NCBI RefSeq assembly: GCF_019746665.1
Contig: NZ_JAIERS010000007.1
Location: 1-64,000, forward strand
DNA length: 64,000 nucleotides
Origin: Sphingomonas sp.
GTDB taxonomy: Bacteria > Pseudomonadota > Alphaproteobacteria > Sphingomonadales > Sphingomonadaceae
Direction: 5' to 3'
Shown here: piece after piece, positions 49,547 to 58,463 of the stretch
How the letters are laid out: every line of letters starts with the position of its first letter
How positions within the stretch are numbered: position 1 is the first letter of the stretch
Notes under the pieces: model-generated
What the model was told of the DNA's origin: nothing
The model's input: only the letters and a program-made list of their open reading frames with translations
Database searches by the model: none
Made by a program: the position numbers and the translations under genes

Positions 49547-51662
49547 GCCAGGGATGCGCGTCGCCGGCGCGCGCGACGGTTATGACGCGGCGGTCCGAGA
49601 GAGTGATCGCGATCCCGCCGCTGCGTGCGAGCGCCGGGCGATCGAGCTTCAGCCAGCGCGGCGCGCAGGCCTTGGGCAGGCGGCGTTCGCTGATCGCGAT
49701 ATCGGCCTCGGCGCAGGCGGCGATGAGCGCGGCATAGGGCACGGGATAGCTGCTGCGGGTCGCGAGGATGCGGACGCGGCGGCCGGCCGCGCGGCGATCG
49801 ACGAGGCACAGGTCGGGGCTGCAGCGCGCATCCTCGCTCGCGTCGATCAGCCAGGGAACCCCGCCCTCGCCAGCGTTCTCGCCAAGCAGCGCCTGAACAT
49901 AGTCGCCGGTCCGTTCGCGCAGGATCGCCAGCCGGCCATCGTCGAGCCGGAAGGCGACATGGCGGCCATCTCCGGTCACGAGCAAGTCGGGCGCCGGGGT
50001 GAATGTGGTCCATAGCGCCCCGGCCAGCGCTGGCGCGAGCCCCCAGAGCCGCCAGCGGGTCCGCCACACCACCAGCCACAACCCACCACCGACAATCAGC
50101 GCATAGGCCGCGCCCGGCATCGCCGGCAGCAGCGCGACCGCGCCCGGCGCCGCCGCCGTCACGCGCGCGAGCCACAGCAGCGCATCGATCGCCACCCCCG
50201 TCACCACCCAAAACGGCGCGCCAAGCCCGATCGCGTCCGCCGACAGCGCCAGCGCCTCGGCGGGCATCACGACAAAGGTCGTCAGCGGGATCGCGACGAT
50301 ATTGGCCAGCGCGCCATAAAGCCCCGCCTTGTGGAAATGGAACAACCCGATCGGGATCAGCGCCGCCTCGACGACGATGCCGGTGACCAGCAGCGCGACC
50401 GCCTGCCGGCCGAGCCGGGCGACCAACCCCTCCTCGCGCGGCGCGAGCCAGGCGCGCAACGGCCCCGCCTCGCTCAAGGCGACGATGCTCGCGACGGCGG
50501 CGAAGGACAATTGAAAGCTCGGCCCCATCAACGCCTCGGGCCACAGCGCGAGCACGACCAGCGCGCCGCTCGCGACCAGCCGCAGCGTCAGCGCCTCGCG
50601 CCCGAGCGCGAGCGCGGCCAGCACCAGCAGCGCCGCGACGCACGAGCGCACCGTCGGCACCTCCGCGCCGGTGAGCAGCGTATAGCCGATCGCCGCGACC
50701 GCCGCCGCGCCCGCCGCGATCAGCCGCAGCCGCAGGTGCAGCGCCGCCCAGGGCCAGAGCGCGAGCAGCCGTTCGACGAGCAGCATCACCGCGCCGACCA
50801 CGGCGGTGATGTGAAGGCCGCTCACCGACAGCAGATGCGCGAGCCCCGCGCGCCGCATCGCCTCGGCATCGTCGAGCGCGATCGCGCCCTGATCACCGGT
50901 CGCGAGCGCGGCGGCGACCCCGCCCGCGCTCCCCGGCAGCTTTTCGCGGATATGCACGGCGAGGCCGGTGCGCAGGGTTCCCTGCCCGCCTCCGGGGGCG
51001 AGCAGCGCGACCGGCGCCAGCCCTCGTCCGGTCGCCCCAATGCCCGCGAACCAGGCGACGCGCGCATAATCATAGGCGCCGGGCACCGCGGGCGGCGGCG
51101 GCGGCAACAGCCGCGCGCGCAGCCGCAGCCGGGCGCCCTCACCCAGCCCCGCCGGGGCATCCTCGACCGCGAGATTGAGCCGCACGCGCGCCGGCACCGC
51201 GTCCGCCGCTGGCGCCAACTGCTCGATCCGCAGCGTGAGCCGGACCAGACCGCGCGGCGGCAAGGGCTCGACGCGCTCGACCCGCGCGGTGAGCGTCGCC
51301 ACCAGCGGCCGCATCAGTACCGGCGCCGCGACCCGCTCGGCGCGCGCCCACACCAGCGCGAGCCCGGCGGCGGCGAGGCCGCAGGCGATCGCCCCGCCCC
51401 GCGCCGCGCGGCCGCCCGCCTGCACCGCCCAGCACCCCGCGCCGAGCCCCGCGATCAGCAGCAGCGCGAGCGTCCAGCCGCGCGGATCGGGCAACGCGAA
51501 CCACAAGGCGATCCCCGCCCCCAGCGCGACGGGCGTCCACAGGAACAGGCGGTCGGCCTCCGCCTCCAGCCGCCGTTCCAGCCCGAGGCGCCACCGCGCG
51601 ATGGCGGCGATTTGAAGCGCGGGAAAGCCCGTGCTAGAGCGCGCCGCGCCGGTTCCGGCCAT
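49413..51662 (-). CDS. ComEC/Rec2-family DNA uptake channel protein
   Basis: 749 residues. An N-terminal DUF4131-like region with hydrophobic segments is followed by the Competence domain with many membrane helices (signature [20 protein letters not shown]) and a short C-terminal part ([22 protein letters not shown]) instead of a full metallo-beta-lactamase domain. ComEC forms the channel for single-stranded DNA import. Its last ~45 codons are antisense to the lexA 3' end; they are low complexity ([14 protein letters not shown]), so the true stop is as read but that tail is probably non-functional. ATG 51662 is divergent from and overlaps the 5' region of gltX. Confidence 0.88.
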   Translation of the reverse strand: MAGTGAARSSTGFPALQIAAIARWRLGLERRLEAEADRLFLWTPVALGAGIALWFALPDPRGWTLALLLIAGLGAGCWAVQAGGRAARGGAIACGLAAAGLALVWARAERVAAPVLMRPLVATLTARVERVEPLPPRGLVRLTLRIEQLAPAADAVPARVRLNLAVEDAPAGLGEGARLRLRARLLPPPPPAVPGAYDYARVAWFAGIGATGRGLAPVALLAPGGGQGTLRTGLAVHIREKLPGSAGGVAAALATGDQGAIALDDAEAMRRAGLAHLLSVSGLHITAVVGAVMLLVERLLALWPWAALHLRLRLIAAGAAAVAAIGYTLLTGAEVPTVRSCVAALLVLAALALGREALTLRLVASGALVVLALWPEALMGPSFQLSFAAVASIVALSEAGPLRAWLAPREEGLVARLGRQAVALLVTGIVVEAALIPIGLFHFHKAGLYGALANIVAIPLTTFVVMPAEALALSADAIGLGAPFWVVTGVAIDALLWLARVTAAAPGAVALLPAMPGAAYALIVGGGLWLVVWRTRWRLWGLAPALAGALWTTFTPAPDLLVTGDGRHVAFRLDDGRLAILRERTGDYVQALLGENAGEGGVPWLIDASEDARCSPDLCLVDRRAAGRRVRILATRSSYPVPYAALIAACAEADIAISERRLPKACAPRWLKLDRPALARSGGIAITLSDRRVITVARAGDAHPWLSRSDAAAPPASPAPAPASGGNAADHKHGWRDRDAPSSPRGGNI

Positions 51663-51690
51663 TGTTTTTCTTCAGTTGGAGCAGCCGCGC

Positions 51691-53130
51691 TTGGCCGCCG
51701 ATCCTCAGACCGTCGTCACCCGTTTCGCCCCGTCGCCCACCGGGTTCCTGCACATTGGCGGCGCCCGCACCGCTTTGTTCAACTGGCTGTTCGCCCGCAG
51801 GCATGGCGGCAAGTTCCTGCTGCGGATCGAGGATACCGACCGCGTCCGATCGACCGACGCGGCGATCGCCGCGATCCTCGACGGGATGCAGTGGCTCGGC
51901 CTCGATTGGGACGGGCCGGAGACCTATCAATTCGCCCGCGCCGAGCGCCATGCCGAAGTCGCGCATCAGCTGCTCGCGAGCGGCCACGCCTATAAATGCT
52001 TCGCGACCCCCGAGGAGCTGACCGCTTTGCGCGAGGCGCAGGCGGCCGCCAAGCAGCCGATCCGCTATGATGGCCGCTGGCGCGATCGCGATCCGGCCGA
52101 AGGCGGCGACAAGCCCTTCGTCGTGCGCCTGAAAGCGCCGCGCGAAGGGGCGACGACGATCGCCGACCGCGTCCAAGGTGACGTCACCGTCCAGAATAGC
52201 GAGATCGACGATTTCGTCCTGCTCCGTTCCGATGGCACGCCCACCTATATGCTCGCGGTCGTGGTCGACGATCACGACATGGGCGTGACGCATGTCATTC
52301 GCGGTGATGATCACCTGAACAACGCGTTTCGCCAACTCCCCATCATCAAGGCGATGGGCTGGCCCGAGCCGGTCTATGCCCATGTACCGATGATTCACGG
52401 GCAGGACGGCGGCAAGATGTCGAAGCGGCACGGCGCGGTGGGGGTGGACAGCTACCGCGACGAGCTCGGGATCCTGCCCGAGGCGCTGTTCAACTATCTG
52501 CTCCGGCTCGGCTGGGGGCATGGCGATGCCGAGATCATCAGCCGCGAACAGGCGATCAAATGGTTCGCGCTGGAAGGTGTCGGCCGCAGCCCGGCGCGGT
52601 TCGATCTGAAGAAGCTCGAAAACCTCAACGGCCATTATCTGCGCGAGGCGGGTGATGCCCGGCTCGCCGCGCTGGTCGCCGATCGGCTGCCGTTCAAGCC
52701 CGATGCGGTGCAGCAGGGATTGCTGCAGCGCGCGATGCCCGCGCTGAAACCCCGCGCCGCCAATCTGAACGAGCTCGCCAGCGGCACCGCTTTCCTGTTC
52801 GCCCAGCGGCCGCTGCCGCTCGACGAGGACGCCGCCAAGCTGCTCGACGGCCCGGCGCGCGGCCTGCTCGCCCAGGCCCATGCCGCGCTTGACGCGGTTG
52901 CGGCATGGGATACGTCAAATCTGGAAGACGCGGTGCGTAACGTCGCCGAAACCGCCGGCGTAAAGCTGGGGCAAGTCGCGCAGCCGCTGCGGGCGGCGCT
53001 GACGGGCCGCAAGACCTCGCCCGGAATTTTCGACGTGCTCGAACTGCTCGGGCGCGACGAAAGCCTGGGGCGCATCGCCGATCAACTGGCCGAGCCGGCC
53101 GCCGAGACCAAGAAGGAGCAGGACGCATGA
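51691..53130 (+). CDS. gltX: Glutamyl-tRNA synthetase
   Basis: Charges tRNA-Glu. 479 residues from the TTG at 51691, which is preceded by ttggag at a 9-base spacing and gives the usual start ([20 protein letters not shown]). The class I signatures are [13 protein letters not shown] (HIGH-type) and [13 protein letters not shown] (KMSKS-type). An ATG-like start upstream at 51631 would overlap comEC's start by 32 bp and add unrelated residues. The stop overlaps gltA (ATGA). Confidence 0.96.
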   Translation: MAADPQTVVTRFAPSPTGFLHIGGARTALFNWLFARRHGGKFLLRIEDTDRVRSTDAAIAAILDGMQWLGLDWDGPETYQFARAERHAEVAHQLLASGHAYKCFATPEELTALREAQAAAKQPIRYDGRWRDRDPAEGGDKPFVVRLKAPREGATTIADRVQGDVTVQNSEIDDFVLLRSDGTPTYMLAVVVDDHDMGVTHVIRGDDHLNNAFRQLPIIKAMGWPEPVYAHVPMIHGQDGGKMSKRHGAVGVDSYRDELGILPEALFNYLLRLGWGHGDAEIISREQAIKWFALEGVGRSPARFDLKKLENLNGHYLREAGDARLAALVADRLPFKPDAVQQGLLQRAMPALKPRAANLNELASGTAFLFAQRPLPLDEDAAKLLDGPARGLLAQAHAALDAVAAWDTSNLEDAVRNVAETAGVKLGQVAQPLRAALTGRKTSPGIFDVLELLGRDESLGRIADQLAEPAAETKKEQDA

Positions 53131-54410
53131 CCGAAACCGCCAAGCTCACCGCCGCAGGCGCCGACCATGATTATGCGGTGCGCGCCGGTACGATCGGCCC
53201 CAAAGTCATCGATATCAGGAAGCTCTATGCCCAAACGGGCATGTTCACTTTCGATCCCGGCTTCACCTCCACCGCGAGCTGCGAATCGGGGCTGACCTAT
53301 ATCGATGGCGACGAGGGCGTGCTGCTCCACCGCGGCTATCCGATCGGCCAGCTCGCCGAACATTCGAACTTCATGGAAGTCTGCTACCTGCTGCTGAACG
53401 GCGAGCTGCCCAGCCAGGACGAGCTCGACAGCTTCACCCACACCATTACCCGCCACACGATGCTGCACGAGCAGCTTGCGACCTTCTATCGCGGTTTCCG
53501 GCGTGATGCGCACCCGATGGCGGTGATGTGCGGCGTGGTCGGCGCACTTTCCGCCTTCTATCACGATTCGACCGACATCACCGATCCGCGCCAGCGGATG
53601 ATCGCGAGCCACCGGCTGATCGCCAAGATGCCGACGATCGCGGCGATGGCGTATAAATATTCGATCGGCCAGCCCTTCCTCTATCCCAAGAACTCGCTGA
53701 GCTACACCGGCAATTTCCTGCGGATGACCTTCGGCGTGCCGGCCGAGGAATATGAGGTGAACCCCGTCGTCGAGCGCGCGCTCGATCGCATCTTCATCCT
53801 CCACGCCGATCACGAGCAGAATGCGTCGACCTCGACCGTGCGGCTGGCGGGTTCGTCGGGGGCCAATCCGTTCGCGTGCATCGCGGCGGGCATCGCCTGC
53901 CTGTGGGGGCCGGCGCATGGCGGCGCGAACGAGGCGGCGCTCAACATGCTGCGCGAGATCGGCACCCCCGATCGCATCCCGCATTATATCGAGCGCGCCA
54001 AGGACAAGAATGATCCCTTCCGCCTGATGGGCTTCGGTCACCGGGTGTACAAGAATTACGATCCGCGCGCGACGGTGATGCAGCAGACGGTGCGGGAAGT
54101 TTTCGAGTCGCTGGGCGTGACCGACCCCGTGTTCGAAACCGCGCTGCGGCTCGAGGAGATCGCGCTGAAGGACGATTACTTCATCGAGAAGAAGCTGTTC
54201 CCCAATGTCGACTTCTATTCGGGCGTGATCCTGTCGGCGATCGGCTTCCCGACGACGATGTTCACCGCCCTGTTCGCGCTCGCCCGCACGGTGGGCTGGG
54301 TCGCGCAGTGGAACGAGATGATCGCCGATCCCGAACAGAAGATCGGCCGCCCGCGCCAGCTCTACACCGGGCCGGTGCAGCGCGATTATGTGCCGCTCAG
54401 CAAGCGCTGA
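53127..54410 (+). CDS. gltA: Citrate synthase
   Basis: Condenses acetyl-CoA and oxaloacetate, entering the TCA cycle. 427 residues, the hexameric type II length. Catalytic blocks: [20 protein letters not shown] (first His), [12 protein letters not shown] (second His), [16 protein letters not shown] and the Asp in [15 protein letters not shown] 53127 overlaps the gltX stop, so gltX-gltA are coupled, linking glutamate charging with the TCA precursor of glutamate. Confidence 0.98.
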   Translation: MTETAKLTAAGADHDYAVRAGTIGPKVIDIRKLYAQTGMFTFDPGFTSTASCESGLTYIDGDEGVLLHRGYPIGQLAEHSNFMEVCYLLLNGELPSQDELDSFTHTITRHTMLHEQLATFYRGFRRDAHPMAVMCGVVGALSAFYHDSTDITDPRQRMIASHRLIAKMPTIAAMAYKYSIGQPFLYPKNSLSYTGNFLRMTFGVPAEEYEVNPVVERALDRIFILHADHEQNASTSTVRLAGSSGANPFACIAAGIACLWGPAHGGANEAALNMLREIGTPDRIPHYIERAKDKNDPFRLMGFGHRVYKNYDPRATVMQQTVREVFESLGVTDPVFETALRLEEIALKDDYFIEKKLFPNVDFYSGVILSAIGFPTTMFTALFALARTVGWVAQWNEMIADPEQKIGRPRQLYTGPVQRDYVPLSKR

Positions 54411-54413
54411 GCG

Positions 54414-54602
54414 ATGAAGCGCGCCCTCGCGATCCTCGGCGTGCTGATGATCGCGATGGGCTCGCTCTGGGTGTGCCAGGGGCTCGGCTGGGTCCATTGG
54501 CCGCCCGAAAGCTTCATGCTCGATCAGCGGCCCTGGGCGTGGCGCGGGGGTGTGGTGGTGGTGGTTGGGGTAGGCCTCATCCTTTGGGCGCGGCGGCGAT
54601 AA
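54414..54602 (+). CDS. Small two-helix membrane protein (62 aa)
   Basis: 62 residues with two hydrophobic helices (ALAILGVLMIAMGSLWVCQG and VVVVVGVGLILWA) joined by a short loop with WPPESFMLDQRPW, ending in Arg residues. It starts 3 bp after the gltA stop, so it is probably translated from the same transcript. Small proteins of this type commonly follow gltA in sphingomonads; function unknown. Confidence 0.72.
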   Translation: MKRALAILGVLMIAMGSLWVCQGLGWVHWPPESFMLDQRPWAWRGGVVVVVGVGLILWARRR

Positions 54603-54633
54603 CGCTGCTGGCTAGGAGCTACCGCCCCGGACA

Positions 54634-54722
54634 CCGTTCGCGCTGAGCTTGTCGAAGCGCGGTTCTGCGTTCTCTACGATCGAAGAAAAACGACCGTGCT
54701 TCGACAAGCTCAGCACGAACGG
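54634..54722. repeat. REP-type hairpin (cttcgacaagctcag family)
   Basis: Left arm ccgttcgcgctgagcttgtc (54634-54662 in full) and right arm gcttcgacaagctcagcacg (54694-54722) are complementary over 29 bp with two mismatches and a 31-bp loop. The core ttcgacaagctcag is a very common dispersed repeat in many proteobacteria. It lies after the gltX-gltA-orf transcript and before the convergent yoeB, so it may also act as a transcript end for both. Confidence 0.88.
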
Positions 54723-54753
54723 GAGAAAGTGACGATATTCGCTCATAACCTGT

Positions 54754-55020
54754 TCAATAATGGAAACGGCACTGCGCGATTTCGAGCGACTGCTCCGGCG
54801 CCCGCCCCGCGACGCGATAGATCAGCCGGTCCTCGGATGTCAGTCGACGCGACCACCAGCCGGCCAAATCGCCCTTGAGCGGCTCGGGCTTGCCCTTCCC
54901 CTTGAACGGCGTGCGGCGGCATTCATCGATGAGTTGGTTGAGCTTACCCAGGATTTTGGGATCGGCGTCGATCCAGTAAAGATAATCGTCCCAAGCGCCG
55001 TCCGAGAAGACCAGCTTCAC
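54754..55020 (-). CDS. yoeB: Toxin of the YoeB family (mRNA interferase)
   Basis: 88 residues. RelE-fold endoribonuclease that cleaves mRNA on the ribosome. Family pattern: AWDDYLYWIDAD at the start, FKGKGKPEPLKGDLAGWWSR in the middle, and C-terminal HY. Catalytic residues match those of E. coli YoeB: Glu46, Arg65, His87 and Tyr88. The start is GTG 55020 overlapping the antitoxin stop (GTGA), the usual coupling. All key residues are intact, so the toxin should be active. Confidence 0.94.
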   Translation of the reverse strand: MKLVFSDGAWDDYLYWIDADPKILGKLNQLIDECRRTPFKGKGKPEPLKGDLAGWWSRRLTSEDRLIYRVAGRAPEQSLEIAQCRFHY

Positions 55021-55280
55021 GCGCGCGTCGGCTCGATCAACGTCCGCTCGGTCCCCTTGCCCGCGTCGAGTTGCGCGATCGACTCGCGCAGCGCACGGGC
55101 ATTGGCGGGCGTCGAGAGCAGGTGCAGCGTCTCCCCGATCGCGTTCCAGCGATCGAGCGACACGATCACCGCCGGCTTGCCATTCTTGCGGGTGACGACG
55201 ACTTCCTCGTGATCCTCGACGACGCGATCAAGCACATCCTTCAGCCGCGCGCGCGCATCGGTATATGACACTACTTCCAT
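55017..55280 (-). CDS. yefM: Antitoxin of the YefM/Phd family
   Basis: 87 residues. N-terminal DNA-binding fold (VVSYTDARARLKDVLDRVV) with the motif VVVTRKNGKPAVIVSLDRWN, then a helical toxin-binding tail. Neutralises YoeB and represses the pair. ATG 55280 has ggagg-like sequence upstream (gaggccccc). The operator with two TGTAC half-palindromes lies 31 bp upstream. Confidence 0.94.
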   Translation of the reverse strand: MEVVSYTDARARLKDVLDRVVEDHEEVVVTRKNGKPAVIVSLDRWNAIGETLHLLSTPANARALRESIAQLDAGKGTERTLIEPTRA

Positions 55281-55310
55281 GCGGGGGCCTCCATTGCCTC
55301 GCCCGCAATA

Positions 55311-55328
55311 TGTACTGTCACCTGTACA
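55311..55328. promoter_or_regulatory. Candidate YefM-YoeB operator (TGTACT / TGTACA)
   Basis: TGTACT at 55311-55316 and the perfect hexamer TGTACA at 55323-55328, 12 bp apart centre to centre. E. coli YefM recognises TGTACA cores with the same 12-bp spacing. Position just upstream of yefM fits autorepression. Confidence 0.75.
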
Positions 55329-55420
55329 GCTGCAAGGGGCCGCCAGTGCGCTGCGGCCAGAAGGTAAACCGCGCCCCGCTGGTGCTTGCGCATCATCATG
55401 CGCTGCCTTAACTTTTCAGC

Positions 55421-56080
55421 ATGCTTGGGCCATTGCTGCTTTCGCTCGTCCTGCCCGCAGATGACACCGCGTCAATCACGTGCGTTCCCGTCGGAACCAA
55501 AGCAGCAAGCGCGACTCCGTCGGCGATCGAAGAGCACCGACGGCTCCGCACAGCAATTGGCGAGCCGATGCCGCAAGCGCGCGAGATGATCATGCTTTTG
55601 GGCAGGGGCGGCCATCTTATCACGTACGAATACAGCATCGTCCTTGCGCGCCGCTCGGGAGGCGCCTGGCACGGCACAGCGGTCGGGCGGAGCCGCATTT
55701 GGATTGACGACGCCCCGTATGAGCCAATGCAGCGGATCGAATGGTTTTTAGATCGGGGCGCAGGCCGCAAGCTTGATGCGGCGCTGCACAGACGCTGCCC
55801 GGCCGTGCCGCCCGCCGCGGCAATCAAACCCACAGAGCCGCCGCCGCTGGGAAAAATTTCGGAGCGCGTCGATGTCGTCAGCGCTGGCCGTTCGCAATGG
55901 ACTTTCGACGCCGACGCTGCCGAGCCGTTGGTGAAATTGATACGCCCCCCCCGAGCCGCCGAACAACCAATCGCCCGCTACCGCCCCGGCAACCAGAAGC
56001 TAAACCGCGCCCCCTGCCCCGGCGCGCTGTCCACCGTCAGGTCGCCGCCCATCGCGCGCGCCAGGCGGCGGGCGATGTAG
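55421..56080 (+). CDS. Hypothetical protein, possible 3' frame problem
   Basis: Up to 219 residues. A weak signal-peptide-like start (LGPLLLSLVLPADD) precedes a soluble region with SRIWIDDAPYEPMQRIEWFL and LDAALHRRCP, which looks coding. After about residue 175 the frame runs antisense through the 3' end of the histidine-kinase-like gene and loses protein character. A run of eight C at 55945-55952 sits at this point; a one-base change there would end the protein at 56001. Base composition is less GC-rich than the neighbours. No function recognised. Confidence 0.5.
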   Translation: MLGPLLLSLVLPADDTASITCVPVGTKAASATPSAIEEHRRLRTAIGEPMPQAREMIMLLGRGGHLITYEYSIVLARRSGGAWHGTAVGRSRIWIDDAPYEPMQRIEWFLDRGAGRKLDAALHRRCPAVPPAAAIKPTEPPPLGKISERVDVVSAGRSQWTFDADAAEPLVKLIRPPRAAEQPIARYRPGNQKLNRAPCPGALSTVRSPPIARARRRAM

Positions 56081-57321
56081 AGGCCAAGGCCGCTGCCGCC
56101 GGGCTCGCTCTTGTCGACCCGCTCGAACTTTTCGAAGATGCGGGCCTGGTCCTCGATCGCGATGCCCTTGCCCTGATCGGCGACCACGATCAGCGCGCGG
56201 CCTTCTTCCTGCTCGGCACGGACCCACACCATCGCGTCGGCGGGCGAATAACGCACCGCGTTGCCGATCAGGTTGACCATGATCTGTAACGCCCGCCGGA
56301 ATTCGCCGGTCGCGGGGAGTGCCTCGTCGGCCGCGGGCTTGTCGATCCGCACCCGGCGCTCGGCGGCGCGCAGCTGAAGCAGTCCGGCGGCGCGGCGGGC
56401 GACATCGGCCAGATCGATTGCTTCGGCGGCGGGGCGGAAATCGGGGCGCTCGATCGCCTGGAGATCGACCAGATCGTCGACCAGGGCGAGCAGATGCCGC
56501 CCGGCCGAGGCGATATCGGCGGCGTAATCGGCATAATCCTGGCGCAGCGGGCCTTCGGCTTGGGCATGGATGCTGTCGGCATGGGCGATGATCCGCCCGA
56601 GCGGCGCGCGCAACGCGGCGTCGAGCCGTTCGGCGAACGCCGACGTCACCGGCGCGGCGGCGGGTGGCGCCAGCTCGCTCACCGCCCCCTCGATTCCCGC
56701 GAAGCCGCTCAGCGCATCGAGGCGGGGCGCCGCGCTGATGCGCAGCTTTACCCCCGTCCCGCGCAATTCGGCGGGCTGATCGACCAGCCGTTCGCGCATC
56801 GCGAGCGCGCCGAGCATGGGCACCGCGCCGTGCGCGTCCTCCTCCAGCCTGAACAGCCGGGTGAGCGGCTGGCCGAGCAGTGTCTTCAGATCGAGGCCAT
56901 GGCGGGCGAGCGCATCGGCCGAAACGCTCGTCAATCGCAGGCTCGCGTCGGTCGCGAAGCGCCAGCTGCCCTCGGCGGCGACGAAATCGACCAGCCGTTC
57001 GGGCGCCGCCGCCGCTTCCCAGGGGCGACGCGGACGCCAGCCGGTAATCGCCAGCCGCACCCCCGCCACGGTCGGTTCGGCGCGGACCCACATGTCGATA
57101 TCGTCTTCGCCCTCGGCCACCACCACCGCGCGGCTGACGAGCACCCCCAGCCGCTGCGCGAGGCGCGCCAGTCGCGCCAGTGCCGGCACCGCGAGCGGCG
57201 CGCCGACCACGCCACCGGCGCGATCGTTGAGCGCGCTCAGCCGGTCATCGGCCTGCACCAGCCGACCCTGCGGGTCGATCAGGCCGCGCACGATCGGCAA
57301 GGCGGGATCAATCAGGTTCAT
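55978..57321 (-). CDS. Histidine-kinase-like protein lacking the phosphoacceptor His
   Basis: 447 residues, no membrane segment. A variable N-terminal region and a PAS-like domain (about 108-215) precede a HisKA-like dimerisation region (227-292) and a HATPase_c domain (345-445) with the N-box (VNLIGNAVRYSP), G1 (VADQGKGIA) and G2 (GGSGLGLYIARRL) motifs intact. The H-box, normally HELRTPL, reads AALRAPL with Ala235 at the phosphoacceptor position (checked in the DNA at about 56612). Nearby His247 and His252 could not replace it in the usual geometry. ATG 57321 overlaps the DUF2336 stop (ATGA). It is probably a pseudokinase or ATP-driven switch. Confidence 0.88.
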   Translation of the reverse strand: MNLIDPALPIVRGLIDPQGRLVQADDRLSALNDRAGGVVGAPLAVPALARLARLAQRLGVLVSRAVVVAEGEDDIDMWVRAEPTVAGVRLAITGWRPRRPWEAAAAPERLVDFVAAEGSWRFATDASLRLTSVSADALARHGLDLKTLLGQPLTRLFRLEEDAHGAVPMLGALAMRERLVDQPAELRGTGVKLRISAAPRLDALSGFAGIEGAVSELAPPAAAPVTSAFAERLDAALRAPLGRIIAHADSIHAQAEGPLRQDYADYAADIASAGRHLLALVDDLVDLQAIERPDFRPAAEAIDLADVARRAAGLLQLRAAERRVRIDKPAADEALPATGEFRRALQIMVNLIGNAVRYSPADAMVWVRAEQEEGRALIVVADQGKGIAIEDQARIFEKFERVDKSEPGGSGLGLYIARRLARAMGGDLTVDSAPGQGARFSFWLPGR

Positions 57322-58424
57322 GCAAGCGCCCTTGCCAGCCGCACCAGGCTCGCGCGGAAATCGGGATGCAGCGCGAGCGGCGCGAGCGCGGCGCGGGCGT
57401 CGGCGGGTGGGATCGCGAGGATCGCGGGCAGCTGATCGGCGAACGCCTCCAGATCGCGCGCCGGCTCGCTATCGGCGAGCGCGAGCCCGATCCGCGCGAT
57501 CGCCGGGCGCGCCAGCCCCGCCGCGCGCAGGGCCAGCCACAAGCGATCGGGCACGGGATCGAGCAACACGTCACGAACAATGTCATAATCCAGGCCCAAC
57601 GCTTGCGCGAGCAAGGCGATGGCGAGCGCGACACGGCGATCGCACAATGCCTCGACCAGCAGCGCGCCCAGTTCGGTCGCGGGCGGAGCGAGCGCGACCG
57701 CGAGCCGCATCGCTACCGCCTCCAGCCGCTCGCCCTCGTCATGCTCGGCGAGCACGCCGAGCGCGGCATCGCTAAGCGCGGCGTCGATCCGGGCTTGCTC
57801 GGTCCAGGGCCGCGGTGACAATTCGGCGCGGAGCACGGCGGCAGCGGCCCATACCAGCTGATGATGGCATTCAGCCGGCAGATCGCTGTGCTGCGGCTTG
57901 GCGAGACCGTCGCGGCGCTTTGCCTCGGCCACCATCAAGGCGCTGGCGAGATTGGCGACGGCGGGGTCGGGATGTTCGACCAGGCGGACGATCAGACTCG
58001 GCCGATCGGCCCCCTCGGGCGCGGCGGTGACGAGGGTGTCGGCGAGCGCCGCCTGGCGCGCGCGGCCGATCATCTCGCGCATCAGCCCGCGATCGGCGAG
58101 CATCCCGGCGGCGGCGAGCGTCGTGTGGACGCTCGACCCACGCTGTTCCACGGCGAGCGCGAGTTCCCCCGCGCCACGCTCCGCCAGCAGGCGGCTCGTC
58201 CCCTGGCGCAGCGCGCGCTCGATCAGGCCGCACTGCCCGGCGAAATTTTCATGTACCAAGGCGCGGGTACGCTCGCTCAAGCGCCAGGCATCGGGCAAGC
58301 CGAGATCGTCGATCGCGGCGGCAAGGCGGCGATCGGCGCTTACGTCATCGCCTGCCCCGCGCGCGAGCAAACGGCCGGCGTTCGCGCGAACGCCCTCGTC
58401 GATGTCGCCTTGATCGACCGACAT
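57318..58424 (-). CDS. DUF2336 protein
   Basis: 368 residues, all helical, with HEAT-like repeats (for example LIVRLVEHPDPAVANLASALM). DUF2336 is an alphaproteobacterial family of unknown function; the block CHHQLVWAAAAVLRAEL is typical. It sits directly upstream of and overlaps the kinase-like gene, so the two proteins probably interact. ATG 58424. A near-consensus CtrA-type site (58449-58463) lies 25 bp upstream. Confidence 0.82.
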   Translation of the reverse strand: MSVDQGDIDEGVRANAGRLLARGAGDDVSADRRLAAAIDDLGLPDAWRLSERTRALVHENFAGQCGLIERALRQGTSRLLAERGAGELALAVEQRGSSVHTTLAAAGMLADRGLMREMIGRARQAALADTLVTAAPEGADRPSLIVRLVEHPDPAVANLASALMVAEAKRRDGLAKPQHSDLPAECHHQLVWAAAAVLRAELSPRPWTEQARIDAALSDAALGVLAEHDEGERLEAVAMRLAVALAPPATELGALLVEALCDRRVALAIALLAQALGLDYDIVRDVLLDPVPDRLWLALRAAGLARPAIARIGLALADSEPARDLEAFADQLPAILAIPPADARAALAPLALHPDFRASLVRLARALA

Positions 58425-58448
58425 GCCAAACGGCCTAGGGAAACAAGA

Positions 58449-58463
58449 TTAAATTCAGGCTAA
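58449..58463 (-). promoter_or_regulatory. Candidate CtrA-type site upstream of DUF2336 gene
   Basis: TTAA-N7-CTAA on the + strand (TTAG-N7-TTAA read in the direction of the DUF2336 gene), one base off the TTAA-N7-TTAA consensus of CtrA. It overlaps the end of the upstream gene. Such a short pattern occurs by chance, so the call is tentative. Confidence 0.35.
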
